Assembly: GCF_000719135.1 (NCBI RefSeq)
Contig: NZ_JOEK01000001.1
Span: forward strand, 310,001 to 374,000
Direction: 5' to 3'
Length of the DNA stretch: 64,000 bases
Source: Streptomyces avicenniae
GTDB taxonomy: Bacteria; Actinomycetota; Actinomycetes; Streptomycetales; Streptomycetaceae
Notes under the pieces: model-generated
The model's database searches: none
What the model was told of the DNA's origin: nothing
The model's input: only the letters and a program-made list of their open reading frames with translations
In this document: piece by piece, positions 63,736 to 64,000 of the stretch
How the letters are laid out: the number at the start of each line of letters is the position of its first letter
Position numbering within the stretch: the stretch's first letter is position 1
Made by a program: the position numbers and the translations under genes

Positions 63736-64000
63736 GTGAGCCGATCGTCTACACCCGGCTGTGGCACGCGGTCATGCGCGCGGCCGGATACCAATGCCAG
63801 TGCCGGGGCGAGTGCGGCAACCCTCACAAACAGGGCCAGGGCCGCTGCCCGCGCGAGCACGACAAGCACCCGGGCATGCACCGTGCCCCGGTGCGGCTGA
63901 CCGCCGCCCCCGCCGACCCGGCGGTGACCGGTCTGGCCGCCGCACGCCTGCCGCGCGGCGAGCTGCGCGCGTGGTGCCCCGACTGCCACGACGGCGCCCG
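63732..64000 (+). CDS. Cys/His-rich hypothetical AICE protein, cut by window end
   Basis: Open frame from GTG 63732, overlapping the previous stop by 4 bp (GTGA), with no stop before the window end. It begins VSEPIVYTRLWHAVMRAAGY, then CQCRGECG ... RCPREHDKHPG and later WCPDCHDG. The paired Cys/His motifs resemble HNH-type or zinc-ribbon proteins of integrative elements. Partial, so no firm family. Confidence 0.6.
   Translation, partial: MSEPIVYTRLWHAVMRAAGYQCQCRGECGNPHKQGQGRCPREHDKHPGMHRAPVRLTAAPADPAVTGLAAARLPRGELRAWCPDCHDGA

Larger units (their letters stand above)
59862..64000. mobile_element. Distal end of an AICE integrated at tRNA-Ser(TGA), open at window end
   Basis: Starts at the tRNA-Ser 3' fragment and contains genes typical of actinomycete integrative elements: KorSA-type GntR repressor, DUF6284-like, Pycsar-effector-like and XF1762-like small genes in a coupled run. 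Integrase, excisionase, replication and transfer genes, and the intact tRNA, should lie beyond 64000. Confidence 0.7.

Overview
The window is chromosomal DNA from a Streptomyces-like actinomycete. Evidence: very high GC with GC-rich third codon positions, many GTG starts and ATGA/GTGA stop-start overlaps, a bifunctional geosmin synthase, paired SigB/SigF-type sigma factors, an SSI-type protease inhibitor, and a gene order (upp - deaminase-associated protein - tadA - tRNA-Ser - two sigma factors ... AMP-ligase and SigE-family sigma factor) that I recall from the S. coelicolor SCO4041-SCO4005 region.

Layout. 1-9.7 kb: 3' end of an FeS photolyase/cryptochrome, hypotheticals, a macrolide glycosyltransferase behind a possible nine-codon leader peptide, a 14-bp minisatellite, a degenerate erythromycin-esterase homologue, an orphan sensor-domain protein and an MMPL exporter. 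9.7-14.5 kb: a terpenoid block (terpene synthase + P450, then geosmin synthase). 14.8-20.9 kb: two tandem paralogues of unknown function, a CPD photolyase/SDR operon and a RpiR regulator. 21-23.7 kb: chorismate lyase + 4-hydroxybenzoate hydroxylase, which together could make protocatechuate, and an AEC transporter. 23.8-35.6 kb: core genes (secreted M28 peptidase, upp, tadA, tRNA-Ser, two sigma factors, GH16 glucanase, Rieske lipoprotein, F420 oxidoreductase).

36-48.8 kb is an accessory island. It starts with a frameshifted transposase remnant and ends in the wreck of an actinomycete integrative element (AICE): an FtsK/TraB fragment and a DUF2637 gene fused in frame to an integrase tail, abutting tRNA-Arg(ACG). 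Between these lies a lower-GC, tightly coupled four-gene operon (38.0-47.8 kb): a DruA-family (DUF4338) protein, a DptF-like P-loop ATPase with a Cys cluster, a protein with a possible winged-helix end, and a 1513-residue protein with a PD-(D/E)XK-like motif and an FtsK/HerA-type translocase. This is the best candidate for an undescribed anti-phage system: it pairs a Druantia marker with DptFGH-like architecture, without a visible DruE helicase and without DNA-modification genes.

49-59.6 kb: core genes (SSI inhibitor, PAS pseudokinase, acyl-CoA ligase, sigma factors, secreted proteins, acetyltransferase). 59.86 kb to the end: a tRNA-Ser(TGA) 3' fragment that looks like an att site, followed by the distal end of a second AICE: YdcF-like protein, KorSA-type GntR repressor with three palindromic operators, and a coupled run of small genes including a homologue of Pycsar TM effectors. 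The element continues past the window end.
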